Of a stretch of DNA of 64,000 nt, positions 1-9,917 are shown piece by piece. Under the pieces are notes generated by a model. The model ran no database searches, was not told the origin of the DNA, and saw only the letters and a list, made by a program, of their open reading frames with translations. How positions within the stretch are numbered: the first letter of the stretch is position 1; each line of letters starts with the position of its first letter. Both the position numbers and the translations under genes were made by a program. This stretch comes from Deroplatys truncata (Eukaryota; Arthropoda; Insecta; Mantodea; Mantidae), in NCBI GenBank assembly GCA_030765065.1, contig CM060985.1, forward strand, positions 1,488,001 to 1,552,000, given 5' to 3'.

Positions 1-577
1 CAGCTGATCAAAGAGGCAAGTGTGTGTGTAACAAACACTCCTTACTTTGACATGGCAACAGCAAAGACTGTTCAGCTGATCAAAGAGGCAAGTGAGTGTG
101 TAACAACAACTTCTTACTTTGACATGGCTACAGCAAAGACTGTTCAGTTGATATAGGAGGCAAGTGTGTGTGTAACAAACACTCCTTACTTTGACATGGC
201 AACAGCAAAGACTGTTCAGCTGATCAAAGAGGCAAGTGAGTGTGTAACAACAACTCCTGACTTTGACATGGCTACAGCAAAGACTGTTCAGCTCATCAAA
301 GAGGCAAGTGAGTATGTAACAACAACTCCTTACTTTGACATGGCAACAAGCAAAGACTGTTCAGTTGATATAGGAGTCAAGTGAGTGTGTAACAACAACT
401 CCTTACTTTGACGTGGCCACAACAAAGACTGTTCAGTTGATATAGGAGGCAAGTGAGTGTGTAACAACAACTCCTTACTTTGACATGGCAACAGCAAAGA
501 CTGTTCAGTTGATATAGGAGGCAAGTGAGTGTGTAACAACAACTCCTTACTTTGACATGGCTACAGCAAACACTGTC
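1..577. repeat. 72-bp satellite array, eight monomers
   Basis: Head-to-tail monomers start at 1, 73, 145, 217, 289, 362, 434 and 506, each with cagctgatcaaag, cagttgatatagg or a close variant. The period is 72 bp, apart from one 73-bp unit at 289 where aacagc becomes aacaagc. Each unit carries gaggcaagtg, gtgtgtaacaacaactcc, ctttgacatggc and gcaaagactgtt in that order. Two phases of the first segment alternate: gatcaaagagg and gatataggagg. The array continues beyond the left edge of the window. Short reading frames through it are by-products of the repeat. The function is unknown; it is clearly related to the 60-bp array further right. Confidence 0.97.
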
Positions 578-1422
578 CAGCTGATCAAAGAGGCAAGTGA
601 GAGTGTAACAAGTCCTTCCCTTGCCATGGCACCAAGCAAGGACTGTTTAGTTGATCTAGGAGGCAAGGGAGTGTGTAACAAGTCCTTCCCTTGCCATGGC
701 ACCAAGCAAGGACTGTTCAGCTGATCAAAGAGGCAAGGGAGTGTGTAACAAGTCCTTCCCTTGCCATGGCACCAAGCAAGGACTGTTCAGTTGATCTAGG
801 AGGCAAGTGAGTGTGTAACAAGTCCTTCCCTTGCCATGGCACCAAGCAAAGACTGTTCAGTTGATCTAGGAGGCAAGTGAGTGTGTAACAAGTCCTTCCC
901 TTGCCATGGCAACAAGCAAAGACTGTTCAGTTGATCTAGGAGGCAAGTGAGTGTGTAACAACAACCCCTTCCCTTGCCATGGCAACAGCAAAGTCTTATC
1001 AGCTGATCAGGGAGGCCAGTGAATGTGTAACAACAACTCCTTCCCTTGCCATGGCAACAAGCAAAGTCTGTTCAGGTGAACTAGGAGGCAAGTGAGTGTG
1101 TAACAAGTCCTTCCCTTGCCATGGCAACAAGCAAAGTCTGTTCAGTTGATCTAGGAGGCAAGTGAGTGTGTAACAAGTCCTTCCCTTGCCATGGCAACAA
1201 GCAAAGTCTGTTCAGTTGATCTAGGAGGCAAGTGTGTGTGTAACAAGTCCTTCCCTTGCCATGGCAACAAGCAAAGTCTGTTCAGTTGATCTAGGAGGCA
1301 AGTGAGTGTGTAACAAGTCCTTCCCTTGCCATGGCAACAAGCAAAGTCTGTTCAGTTGATCTAGGAGGCAAGTGTGTGTGTAACAAGTCCTTCCCTTGCC
1401 ATGGCAACAAGCAAAGTGTGTT
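578..1422. repeat. 70-bp subfamily of the 72-bp satellite, twelve monomers
   Basis: Units begin at 578, 648, 718, 788, 858, 928, 1000, 1073, 1143, 1213, 1283 and 1353. Ten are 70 bp; the units at 928 and 1000 are 72 and 73 bp. Relative to the 72-mer, acaaca after gtgtgta is shortened by 3 bp and one base is gained in aacaagc, giving a net change of -2. The central part reads tccttcccttgccatgg instead of tccttactttgacatgg, and the start is mostly cagttgatctagg. The units at 928 and 1000 keep acaacaac and so look like hybrids of the two subfamilies. Neighbouring copies are very alike, which suggests recent local spread by unequal exchange. Confidence 0.95.
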
Positions 1423-1651
1423 CAGCTGATCAAAGAGGCAAGTGTGTGTGTAACAACAACTCCTTACTTTGACATGGCAACAGCAAAGTCTGTTCAGCTG
1501 ATCAAGGAGGCAAGTGAGTGTGTAGCAACAAATCCTTTGCTTACCATAGCTATAGCAAAGCCTGTTCAGCAGGTCAAGGAGGCAAGTGAGTGTGTAACTA
1601 CAAATCCTGACCTGGTGACAGCAAAACATGCCGAGTTGATCAAGGAGTCAG
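1423..1651. repeat. Degenerating 72-bp satellite monomers at the array edge
   Basis: Units start at 1423, 1495 and 1567, with a partial one at about 1632. The first is a standard 72-mer. The next two drift strongly: the central part becomes ccttgcttaccatagc, then cctgacctggtgac. The last is cut at 1651, where the poly-T of the inserted SINE begins. Growing divergence towards an array edge is normal for satellites, because edge copies are exchanged less often. Confidence 0.9.
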
Positions 1652-1664
1652 TTTTTTTTTTCCT

Positions 1665-1780
1665 TTTAATATATAGACGTTCTGTAACTGATGTGGTCCT
1701 TAACATCCCATTGTATATTGGGCGTGAAAGACCAGTAATTTTGCTCAGAAACCTCTTTATCAGACTTGAGGTTCTTTTAC
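1665..1780 (-). repeat. Left arm of a long inverted repeat (SINE tail)
   Basis: The stretch 1693-1780 pairs without gaps with the reverse complement of 2008-2095. I count about 75 matches in 88 bases. Weaker pairing continues outward to about 1665 and 2123. This arm is the tail region of the minus-strand SINE, from the gtaaaagaacc motif towards its poly-A. The best-kept blocks are attttgctcaga and cctctttatcag. Confidence 0.85.
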
Positions 1781-1880
1781 GTACACTAAATCTACAGCAG
1801 GGGACCACGGCTTTACTTTCCTTCCGAAGAAAGCCATGCTAAGGATTTTTACGCCCGAAAAAATCCATCTCCCTGCGCCG

Positions 1881-1934
1881 GGTTTCAACCCGCGACCTGG
1901 GGAACCAGATGCTAGCATGGTAACCACTACACCA
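1881..1934 (-). promoter_or_regulatory. Internal RNA polymerase III promoter (A and B boxes) of the SINE head
   Basis: On the minus strand, the sequence at 1934-1924 reads tggtgtagtgg and fits the A-box pattern TRGYNNANNNG at every fixed position. At 1889-1881 it reads gttgaaacc, which fits the B-box pattern GWTCRANNC except for G in place of the C at its fourth position. Spacing and order are those of a tRNA. The B-box mismatch may mean the copy is transcribed weakly or not at all. The fold beyond the D-arm half is poor, so I do not call it a functional tRNA gene. Confidence 0.65.
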
Positions 1935-1943
1935 CGGAGGACA

Positions 1944-2007
1944 CAAAGGAGGCCAGTGAGGGTGTAGCAACAACTCTTACCTTGCCCATGGCGAGAGCAA
2001 AGCTTGA
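1944..2007. repeat. Orphan satellite monomer intermediate between the 72-mer and 60-mer
   Basis: This single monomer is isolated between the two SINE pieces. Its left part, caaaggaggccagtgag, carries the 12-bp segment found only in the 72-bp family. Its right part, gtgtagcaacaac followed by ttgcccatggcgagagc and aaagct, is closer to the 60-bp family, which has gtgtagcaacaatc, tgtccatggtgagagc and aaagct. It therefore combines features of both. It is either a relic of the ancestral monomer or a recombinant at the boundary of the two arrays. Confidence 0.8.
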
Positions 2008-2123
2008 GTAAAATAACCTCAAGCCTGATAAAGAGGCCTCTGAGCAAAATTACCGCGCTTTCTCGCCCAATATAGAATGAAACGCTAAGGACCACAACAG
2101 TTAAACAGCATCCATAAATAAAA
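2008..2123 (+). repeat. Right arm of the long inverted repeat
   Basis: This is the partner of 1665-1780. The centre of symmetry is at about 1894, and the 227-bp spacer (1781-2007) holds the SINE head and the orphan satellite monomer. As RNA or single-stranded DNA the arms could form a hairpin of at least 88 paired positions with about 13 mismatches and no bulge in the core. Confidence 0.85.
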
Positions 2124-2141
2124 CTCAGATTAAATTTATTT
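2008..2141 (+). mobile_element. 5'-truncated SINE copy (tail fragment), opposite orientation
   Basis: It begins inside the motif matching gtaaaagaacc of the neighbouring SINE (here gtaaaataacc, 2008-2018). It then follows that SINE's tail through gataaagaggcctctgagc and cgcccaatatagaa to ggaccac, ending in an A/T-rich stretch near 2112-2141 (ataaataaaac, aaatttatttt). The tRNA head and most of the central domain are absent. Its difference of about 15% from the other copy suggests the two were inserted independently, not by one local inversion. The right boundary is approximate: satellite sequence resumes at ctgtccatgac. Confidence 0.7.
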
Positions 2142-2653
2142 TCTGTCCATGACAAGATGAAAGTCTGGTGAGGTGATCAAGTATGTAGCAACAACCCCAT
2201 ATCCCATCTCCATGCAAAGGCAAAGGCTGTTGAACTGATCAACTGTGTAGCGACAATCTTTTATCCTGTCCATACTGAGAGCATAGCTGTTGAGCTGATC
2301 AAGCGTGTAGCAACAATCTCTTACCCTGTCTATTGTAAGAGCAAAGCTGTTGAGCTGATCAAGTGTGTAGCAACACTCTTTTATCCTGTCCATGCTGAGA
2401 GCAAATCTGTGGAGCTGATCAAGTGTGTAGCAAAAATCTCTTATCCTGTCTATAGTGAGAGCAAAGCTGTTGAGCTCATCAAGTGTGTAACAACAATAAT
2501 TTATCCTGTCTATGGTGAGAGCAAAGCTGTTGAGCTGATCAAGTGTGTAGCAACAATCTCTTACCCTGTCTATTGCAAGAGCAAAGCTGTTGAGCTGATC
2601 AAGTATGTAGCAACACTCTTTTATCCTGTCCATGCTGAGAGCAAATCTGTGGA
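2142..2653. repeat. Diverged left edge of the 60-bp array with a 240-bp sub-repeat
   Basis: The first monomers after the SINE island are the least uniform of the array (agcatagctg, aaatctgtggag, aacaataattt). A marker-type unit lies at about 2171-2231. Monomers 2281-2460 recur at 2521-2700, 240 bp or four units further on, sharing rare variants such as ttaccctgtctattg and ctgtccatgctgagagc; 2401-2460 and 2641-2700 are identical. This stretch lies outside the large duplication that follows. Confidence 0.85.
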
Positions 2654-2796
2654 GCTGATCAAGTGTGTAGCAAAAATCTCTTATCCTGTCTATAGTGAGA
2701 GCAAAGCTGTTGAGCTGATCAAGTGTGTAGCAACAATCTCTTATCCTGTCTATGGTAAGAGCAAAGCTGTTGAGCTGATCAAGTTTGCAGCAACAA

Positions 2797-2857
2797 CCCC
2801 ATATCCCATCTCCATGCAAAGGCAAAGCTGTTGAGCTGATCAAGTGTGTAGCAACAA
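2797..2857. repeat. 61-bp marker monomer (representative)
   Basis: The recurrent marker replaces the middle of the standard monomer by accccatatcccatctcc followed by atgcaaagg, then continues with caaagctgttgagctg. It is 61 bp, one base longer than the rest. Examples with the same core begin at 2797, 3399, 3820, 4721, 5202, 6043, 6284 (acaaagg), 6826 (ttcatgcaaagg), 30508, 31050, 31832, 32253 and 32734. A second flavour has accacatattccatctcc followed by ctgcaaagg, as at 3098, 5503, 30809, 33575, 37664 and 45841. Markers punctuate the array every 4-15 monomers and shift the reading frame by one base each time. Confidence 0.92.
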
Positions 2858-5800
2858 TCTTGTATCCTGTCTATGGTGAGAGCAAAGCTGTTGAGCTGAT
2901 CATGTGTGTAGCAACAGCCTCTTATCCTGTCCATTGTGAGAGCAAAGCTGTTGAGCTGATCAAGTGTGTAGAAACAATCTTGCACCGTGTCTATGGTGAG
3001 AGCAAAGCTGTTGAGCTGATCAAGTGTGTAGCAACAATCTCTTATCCTGTCTATGGTAAGAGCAAAGCTGTTGAGCTGATGAAGTATGTAGCAAAAGCCA
3101 CATATTCCATCTCCCTGCAAAGGCAAAGCTGTTGAGCTGATCAAGTGTGTAGCAACAATCTCTTATCCTGTCTATGGTAAGAGCAAAGCTGTTGAGCTGA
3201 TCAAGTGTGTAGCAACAATCTCTTATCCTGTCTATGGTAAGAGCAAAGCTGTTGAGCTGATCAAGTGTGTAGCAACAATCTCTTATCCTGTCTATGGTAA
3301 GAGCAAAGCTGTTGAGCTAATCAAGCGTGTAGACACAATCTCTTATCCTGTCTATGGTAAGAGCAAAGGTGTTGAGCTGATCAAGGTTGTAGCAACAACC
3401 CCATATCCCATCTCCATGCAAAGCCAAAGCTGTTGAGCTGATCAAGTGTGTAGCAAGAATCCCTTATCCTGTCCATGGTGAGAGCAAAGCTGTTGAGCTG
3501 ATCAAGTGTGTAGCAACAATATTTTATCCTGTCCATGGTGAGAGCAAAGCTGATGAGCTGACCAAGTGTGTAGCAACAATCTTCTATTCTGTCTATGGTA
3601 AGAGCAAAGCTGTTGATCTGATCAAGTGTGTAGCAACAATCTTTTATCCTGTCCATGGAGAGAGCAAAGCTGTTGAGCTGATCAAGTGTGTAGCAACAAT
3701 CTCTTATCCTATCTATGGTAAGAGCAAAGCTGTTGAGCTGATCAAGTGTGTAGCAACAGTCTCTTATTATGTCTATGGTAAGAGCAAAGGTGTTGAGCTG
3801 ATCAAGGTTGTAGCAACAACCCCATATCCCATCTCCATGCAAAGGCAAAGCTGTTGAGCTGAGCAAGTGTGTAGTAAGAATCTCTTATCCTGTCCATGGT
3901 GAGAGCAAAGCTGTTGAGCTGATCAAGTGTAAAGCAACAATCTTTTATCCTGTCCATGGAGAGAGCAAAGCTGTTGAGCTGATCAAGTGTGTAGCAACAA
4001 TTTCTTATCCTGTCTATGGTAAGAGCAAAGCTGTTGAGCTGATCAAGTGTGTAGCAATAATCTTTTATCCTGTCCGTGGTGAGAGCAAAGCTGTTGAGCT
4101 AATCAAGTGTGTAGCAACAATCTTGTATCCTGTCTATGTTGAGAGCAAAGCTGTTGAGCTGATCAAGTGTGTAGCAACAATCTCTTATCCTGTCTATGGT
4201 AAGAGCAAAGCTGTTGAGCTGATCAAGTGTGTAGCAACAATCTCTTATCCTGTCTATGGTAAGAGCAAAGGTGTTGAGCTGATCAAGGTTGTAGCAACAA
4301 TTTCTTATCCTGTCTATGGTAAGAGCAAAGCTGTTGAGCTGATCAAGTGTGTAGCAAGAATCTCTTATCCTGTCCATGGTGAGAGCAAAGCTGTTGAGCT
4401 GATCAAGTGTGTAGCAACAATATTTTATCCTGTCCGTGGTGAGAGCAAAGCTGATGAGCTGATCAAGTGTGTAGCAACAATCTTCTATTCTGTCTATGGT
4501 AGGAGCAAAGCTGTTGAGCTGATCAAGTGTGTAGCAACAAACTTTTATCCTGTCCATGGAGAGAGCAAAGCTGTTGAGCTGATCAAGTGTGTAGCAACAA
4601 TCTCTTATCCTGTCTATGGTAAGAGCAAAGCTGTTGAGCTGATCAACTGTATAGCAACAATCTCTTATCCTGTCTATGGTAAGAGCAAAGGTGTTGAGCT
4701 GATCAAGGTTGTAGCAACAACCCCATATCCCATCTCCATGCAAAGGCAAAGCTGTTGAGCTGATCAAGTGTGTAGTAAGAATCTCTTATCCTGTCCATGG
4801 TGAGAGCAAAGCTGTTGAGCTGATCAAGTGTGTAGCAACAATCTTTTATCCTGTCCATTGAGAGAGTAAAGCTGTTGAGCTGATCAAGTGTGTAGCAACA
4901 ATCTCTTATCCTGTCTATGGTAAGAGCAAAGCTGTTGAGCTGATCAAGTGTGTAGCAATAATCTTTTATCCTGTACATGGTGAGAGCAAAGCTGTTGAGC
5001 TGATCAAGTGTGTAGCAACAATCTTGTATCCATTCTATGGTGAGAGCAAAGCTGTTGAGCTGATCAAGTGTGTAGCAACAATCTCTTATCCTGTCTATGG
5101 TAAGAGAAACGCTGTTGAGCTGATCAAGTGTGTAGCAACAATCTCTTAGCCTGTCTATGGTAAGAGCAAAGCTGTAGAGCTGATCAAGTTTGCAGCAACA
5201 ACCCCTTATCCAATCTCCATGCAAAGGCAAAGCTGTTGAGCTGATCAAGTGTGTAGCAACAATCTTGTGTCCTGTCTATGGTGAGAGCAAAGCTGTTGAG
5301 CTGATCATGTGTGTAGCAACAATCTCTTATCCTGTCCATGGTGAGAGCAAAGCTGTTGAGCTGATCAAGTGTGTAGAAACAATCTTGTACCGTGTCTATG
5401 GTGAGAGCAAAGCTGTTGAGCTGATCAAGTGTGTAGCAACAATCTCTTATCCTGTCTATGGTAAGAGCAAAGCTGTTGAGCTGATCAAGTATGTAGCAAC
5501 AACCACATATTCCATATCCCTGCAAAGGCAAAGCTGTTGAGCTGGTCAAGTGTGTAGCAACAATCTCTTATCCTGACTATGGTAAGAGCAAAGCTGATGA
5601 GCTGATCAAGTGTGTAGCAACAATCTCTTATCCTGACTATGGTAAGAGCAAAGCTGATGAGCTGATCAAGTGTGTAGCAACAATCTCTTATCCTGTCTAT
5701 GGTAAGAGCAAAGCTGTTGAGCTGATCAAGTGTGTAGCAAGAATCTCTTATCCTGCCCATGGTGAGAGCAAAGCTGTTGAGCTGATCAAGTGTGTAGCAA

Positions 5801-7090
5801 GAATCTCTTATCCTGCCCATTGTGAGAGCAAGCTGTTGAGCTGATCAAGTGTGTAGAAACAATCTCTTATCCTTACTATGGTAAGAGCAAAGCTGTTGAG
5901 CTGATCAAGTATGTAGCAAATATCTCTTATCCTGTCTATGGTAAGAGCAAAGCTGTTGAGCTGATCAAGTGTGTAGCAACAATCTCTTATCCTGTCCATG
6001 GTAAGAGCAAAGCTGTTGAGCTGATCAAGTGTGCAGCAACAACCACATATCCCATCTCCATGCAAAGGCAAAGCTGTTGAGCTGATCAAGTGTGTAGCAA
6101 CAATCTCCTATCCTGTCTATGGTAAGAGCAAAGCTGTTAAGCTGATCAAGTGTGTAGCAACAATCTCTTATCCTGTCTATGGTAAGAGCAAAGCTGTTGA
6201 GCTGATCAAGTGTGTAGCAACAATCTCTTATCCTGTCTATGGTACGAGCAAAGGTGTTGCGCTTATCAAGTGTGTAGCAACAACCCCATATCCCATCTCC
6301 ATACAAAGGCAAAGCTGTTGAGCTGATCAAGTGTGTAGCAAGAATCTCTTATCCTGTCCATGGTGAGATAAAAAGCTGTGGAGCTGATCAAGTGTGTAGC
6401 AACAATCTCTTATCCTGTCTATATTGAGAGCAAAGCTGTTGAGCTCATCAAGTGTGTAGCAACAATCTTTTATCCTGTCCTTGGTGAGAGCAAAGCTGTT
6501 GAGCTGATCAAGTGTGTAGCAACAATCTTGTATCCTGTCTATGGTGAGAGCAAAGCTGTTGAGCTGGTCAAGTTTGTAGCAACAATCTCTTATCCTGACT
6601 ATGGTAAGAGCAAAGCTGTTGAGCTGATCAAGTGTGTAGCAACAATCTCTTATCCTCTCTATGGTAAGAGCAAAGCTGTTGAGCTGATCAAGTGTGTAGC
6701 AAGAATCTCTTATCCTGCCCATGGTGAGAGCAAAGCTGTTGAGCTGATCAAGTGTGTAGCAACAATCTCTTATCCTGTCTATGGTAAGAGCAAAGCTGTT
6801 GAGCTGATCAAGTGTGCAGCAACAACCCCATATCCCATCTTCATGCAAAGGCAAAGCTGTTGAGGTGATCAAGTGTGTAGCAACAATTTTGTATCCTGTC
6901 TATGGTGAGAGCAAAGCTGTTGAGCTGATCAAGAGTGTAGCAACAATCTCTTATCCTGTCTATGGTAAGAGCAAAGCTGTTAAGCTGATCAAGTGTGTAG
7001 CAACAATCTCTTATCCTGTCTATGGTAAGAGCAAAGCTGTTGAGCTGATCAAGTGTGTAACAACAATCTCTTATCCTGTCTATGGTACGA

Positions 7091-9917
7091 GCAAAGGTGT
7101 TGCGCTGATCAAGTGTAGCAACAACCCCATATCGCATCTCCATGCAAAGGCAAAGCTCTTGAGCTGATCAAGTGTGTAGCAAGAATCTCTTATCCTGTCC
7201 ATGGTGAGATAAAAAGCTGTGGAGCTGATCAAGTGTGTAGCAACAATCTCTTATCCTGTCGTTGGTGAGAGCAAAGCTGTTGAGCTGATCAAGTGTGTAG
7301 CAACAATCTCTTATCCTGTCTATGGTAAGAGCAAAGCTGTTGAGCTGATCAAGTGTGTAGCAACAATCTCTTATCCTGTCTATGGTAAGAGCAAAGGTGT
7401 TGAGCTGATCAAGGCCGTAGCAACAACCCCATATCCCATCTCCATGCAAAGGCAAAGCTCTTGAGCTGATCAAGTGTGTAGCAATAATCTCTTATCCTGT
7501 CCATGGTGAGAGCAAAGCTGTTGAGCTGATCAAGTTTGTAGCAACAATATTTTATCCTGTCCATGGTGAGAGCAAAGCTAAAGAGCTGATCAAGTGTGTA
7601 GCAACAATCTTCTATTCTGTCTATGGTAAGAGCAAAGCAGTTGAGCTGATCAAGTGTGTAGCAACAATCTTTTATCCTGTCCATGGAGAGAGCAAAGCTG
7701 TTGAGCTGATCAAGTGTGTAGCAACAATCTCTTATCCTGACTATGGTAAGAGCAAAGCTGTTGAGCTGATCAAGTGTGTAGCAATAATCTTTTATCCAGT
7801 CCATGGTGAGAGCAAAGCTGTTGAGCTGATCAAGTGAGTAGCAACAATCTTGTATCCTGTCTATGGTGAGAGCAAAGCTGTTGAGCTGATCAAGTGAGTA
7901 GCAACAATCTTGTATCCTGTCTATGGTGAGAGCAAAGCTGTTGAGCTGATCAAGTGTGTAGCAACAATCTCTTATCCTGTCTATGGTAAGAGCAAAGCTG
8001 TTGAGCTGATCAAGTTTGCAGCAACAACGCCTTATCCCATCTCCATGCAAAGGCAAAGCTGTTGAGCTGATCAAGTGTGTAGCAACAATCTTGTATCCTG
8101 TCTATGGTGAGAGCAAAGCTGATGAGCTGATCATGTGTGTAGCAACAATCTCTTATCCTGTCCATGGTGAGAGCAAAGCTGTTGAGCTGATCAAGTGTGT
8201 AGTGAACAATCTTGTACCGTGTCTATGGTGAGAGCAAAGCTGTTGAGCTGATCAAGTGTGTAGCAACAATCTCTTATCCTGTCTATGGTAAGAGCAAAGC
8301 TGTTGAGCTGATCAAGTATGTAGCAACAACCACATATTCCATCTCCCTGCAAAGGCAAAGCTGTTGAGCTGATCAAGTGTGTAGCAACAATCTCTTATCC
8401 TGTCTATGGTAAGAGCAAAGCTGTTGAGCTGATCAAGGTTGTAGCAACAATCTCTTATCCTGTCTATGGTAAGAGCAAAGCTGTTGAGCTGATCAAGCGT
8501 GTAGCAACAATATCTTATCCTGTCTATGGTAAGAGCAAAGGTGTTGAGCTGATCAAGGTTGTAGCAACAACGCCATATCCCATCTCCATGCAAAGGCAAA
8601 GCTGTTGAGCTGAGCAAGTGTGTAGTAAGAATCTCTTATCCTGTCCATGGTGAGAGCAAAGCTGTTGAGCTGATCAAGTGTGTACCAACAATATTTTATC
8701 CTGTCCATGGTGAGAGCAAAGCTGATGAGCTGATCAAGTGTGTATCAACAATCTTCTATTCTGTCTATGGTAAGAGCAAAGCTGTTGATCTGATCAAGTG
8801 TGTAGCAACAATCTTTTATCCTGTCCATGGAGAGAGCAAAGCTGTTGAGCTGATCAAGTGTGTAACAACAATCTCTTATCCTATCTATGGTAAGAGCAAA
8901 GCTGTTGAGCTCATCAAGTGTGTAGCAACAATCTCTTATTATGTCTATGGTAAGAGCAAAGGTGTTGAGCTGATCAAGGTTGTAGCAACAACCCCATATC
9001 CCATCTCCCTGCAAAGGCAAAGCTGTTGAGCTAATCAAGTGTGTAGTAAGAATCTCTTATCCTGTCCATGGTGAGAGCAAAGCTGTTGAGCTGATCAAGT
9101 GTGTAGCAATAATCTTTTATCCTGTCCATGGTGAGAGCAAAGGTGTTGAGCTGATCAAGTGTGTAGCAACAATCTTGTATCCTGTCTATGTTGAGAGCAA
9201 AGCTGTTGAGCTGATCAAGTGTGTAGCAACAATCTCTTATCCTGTCTATGGTAAGAGCAAAGCTGTTCAGCTGATCAGGTGTGTAGCAACAATCTCCTAT
9301 CCTGCCTATGGAAAGAGCAAAGGTGTTGAGCTGATCAAGGTTGTAGCAACAACCCCATATCCCATCTCCATGCAAAGGCAAAGCTGATGAGCTGATCAAG
9401 TGTGTAGCCAGAATCTCTTATCCTGTCCATAGTGAGAACAAAGGTGTTGAGCTGATCAAGTGTGTAGCAACAATATTTTATCCTGTCCATGGTGAGAGCA
9501 AAGCTGATGAGCTGATCAAGTGTGTAGCAACAATCTTTTATCCTGTCCATGGAGAGAGCAAAGCTGTTGAGCTGATGATGTGTGTAGCAACAATCTCTTA
9601 TCCTGTCCATGGAGAGAGCAAAGCTGTTGAGCTGATCATGTGTGTAGCAACAATCTCTTATCCTTTCTATGGTAAGAGAAAAGCTGTTGAGCTGATCAAG
9701 TGTGTAGCAACAATCTCTTATCCTGTCTATGGTAAGAGCAAAGGTGTTGAGCTGATCAAGGTTGTAGCAACAACCCCTATCCCATCTCCATGCAAAGGCA
9801 AAGCTGTTGATCTGATCAAGTGTGTAGCAACAATCTCTTATCCTGTCCTTGGTGAGAGCAAAGCTGTTGAGCTGATCAAGTGTGTAGCAACAATATTTTA
9901 TCCTGTCCATGGTGAGA
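7091..9917. repeat. Nested 2.83-kb duplication, first copy
   Basis: The stretch from gcaaaggtgttgcgctg at 7091 recurs from 9918 at an offset of 2,827 bp. The offset drops to 2,826 after about 11150, where the second copy has lost one base (gtagaacaacc against gtagcaacaacc). Shared rare features include gagataaaaagctg (7207 and 10034), the non-standard gtgtagtgaacaatc near 8201 and 11027, and the paired aagtgagtagc monomers. The marker at 9774 is one base short (cccctatccc). Confidence 0.88.

Larger units (their letters stand above)
1652..1943 (-). mobile_element. tRNA-derived SINE, full-length, inserted in the satellite
   Basis: Read on the minus strand from 1943 down to 1652, the element has a tRNA-like head (about 1940-1871), a central domain (about 1832-1769), a tail (about 1768-1662) and a ten-base poly-A (T at 1652-1661). 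The head resembles a valine tRNA in its first half, with cgtggtgtagtggttacc. The central domain has cttcggaagg, gtaaagccgtggtccc and acgtaaaagaacc, like conserved central segments I recall from invertebrate SINEs; the exact named family is not certain. Satellite sequence lies on both sides, with caaggagtcag (1641-1651) on the left and caaaggaggccag (1944-1956) on the right as a probable diverged target-site duplication. It has no coding capacity and would depend on a LINE reverse transcriptase in trans. The age is unknown, but the poly-A is still intact. Confidence 0.82.

Noticed and set aside
1652..1661. Run of ten T as an intrinsic terminator
   Set aside because: There is no GC-rich hairpin next to it; it is the poly-A tail of the minus-strand SINE.
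1871..1940. Functional tRNA gene on the minus strand
   Set aside because: The A-box half is good, but the B box has a mismatch, the anticodon arm does not fold convincingly and the sequence continues into a SINE body with poly-A.
1760..2155. Minus-strand 131-residue frame across the SINE island
   Set aside because: It crosses SINE head, orphan satellite and inverted-repeat arm with no family resemblance; it is a chance frame.
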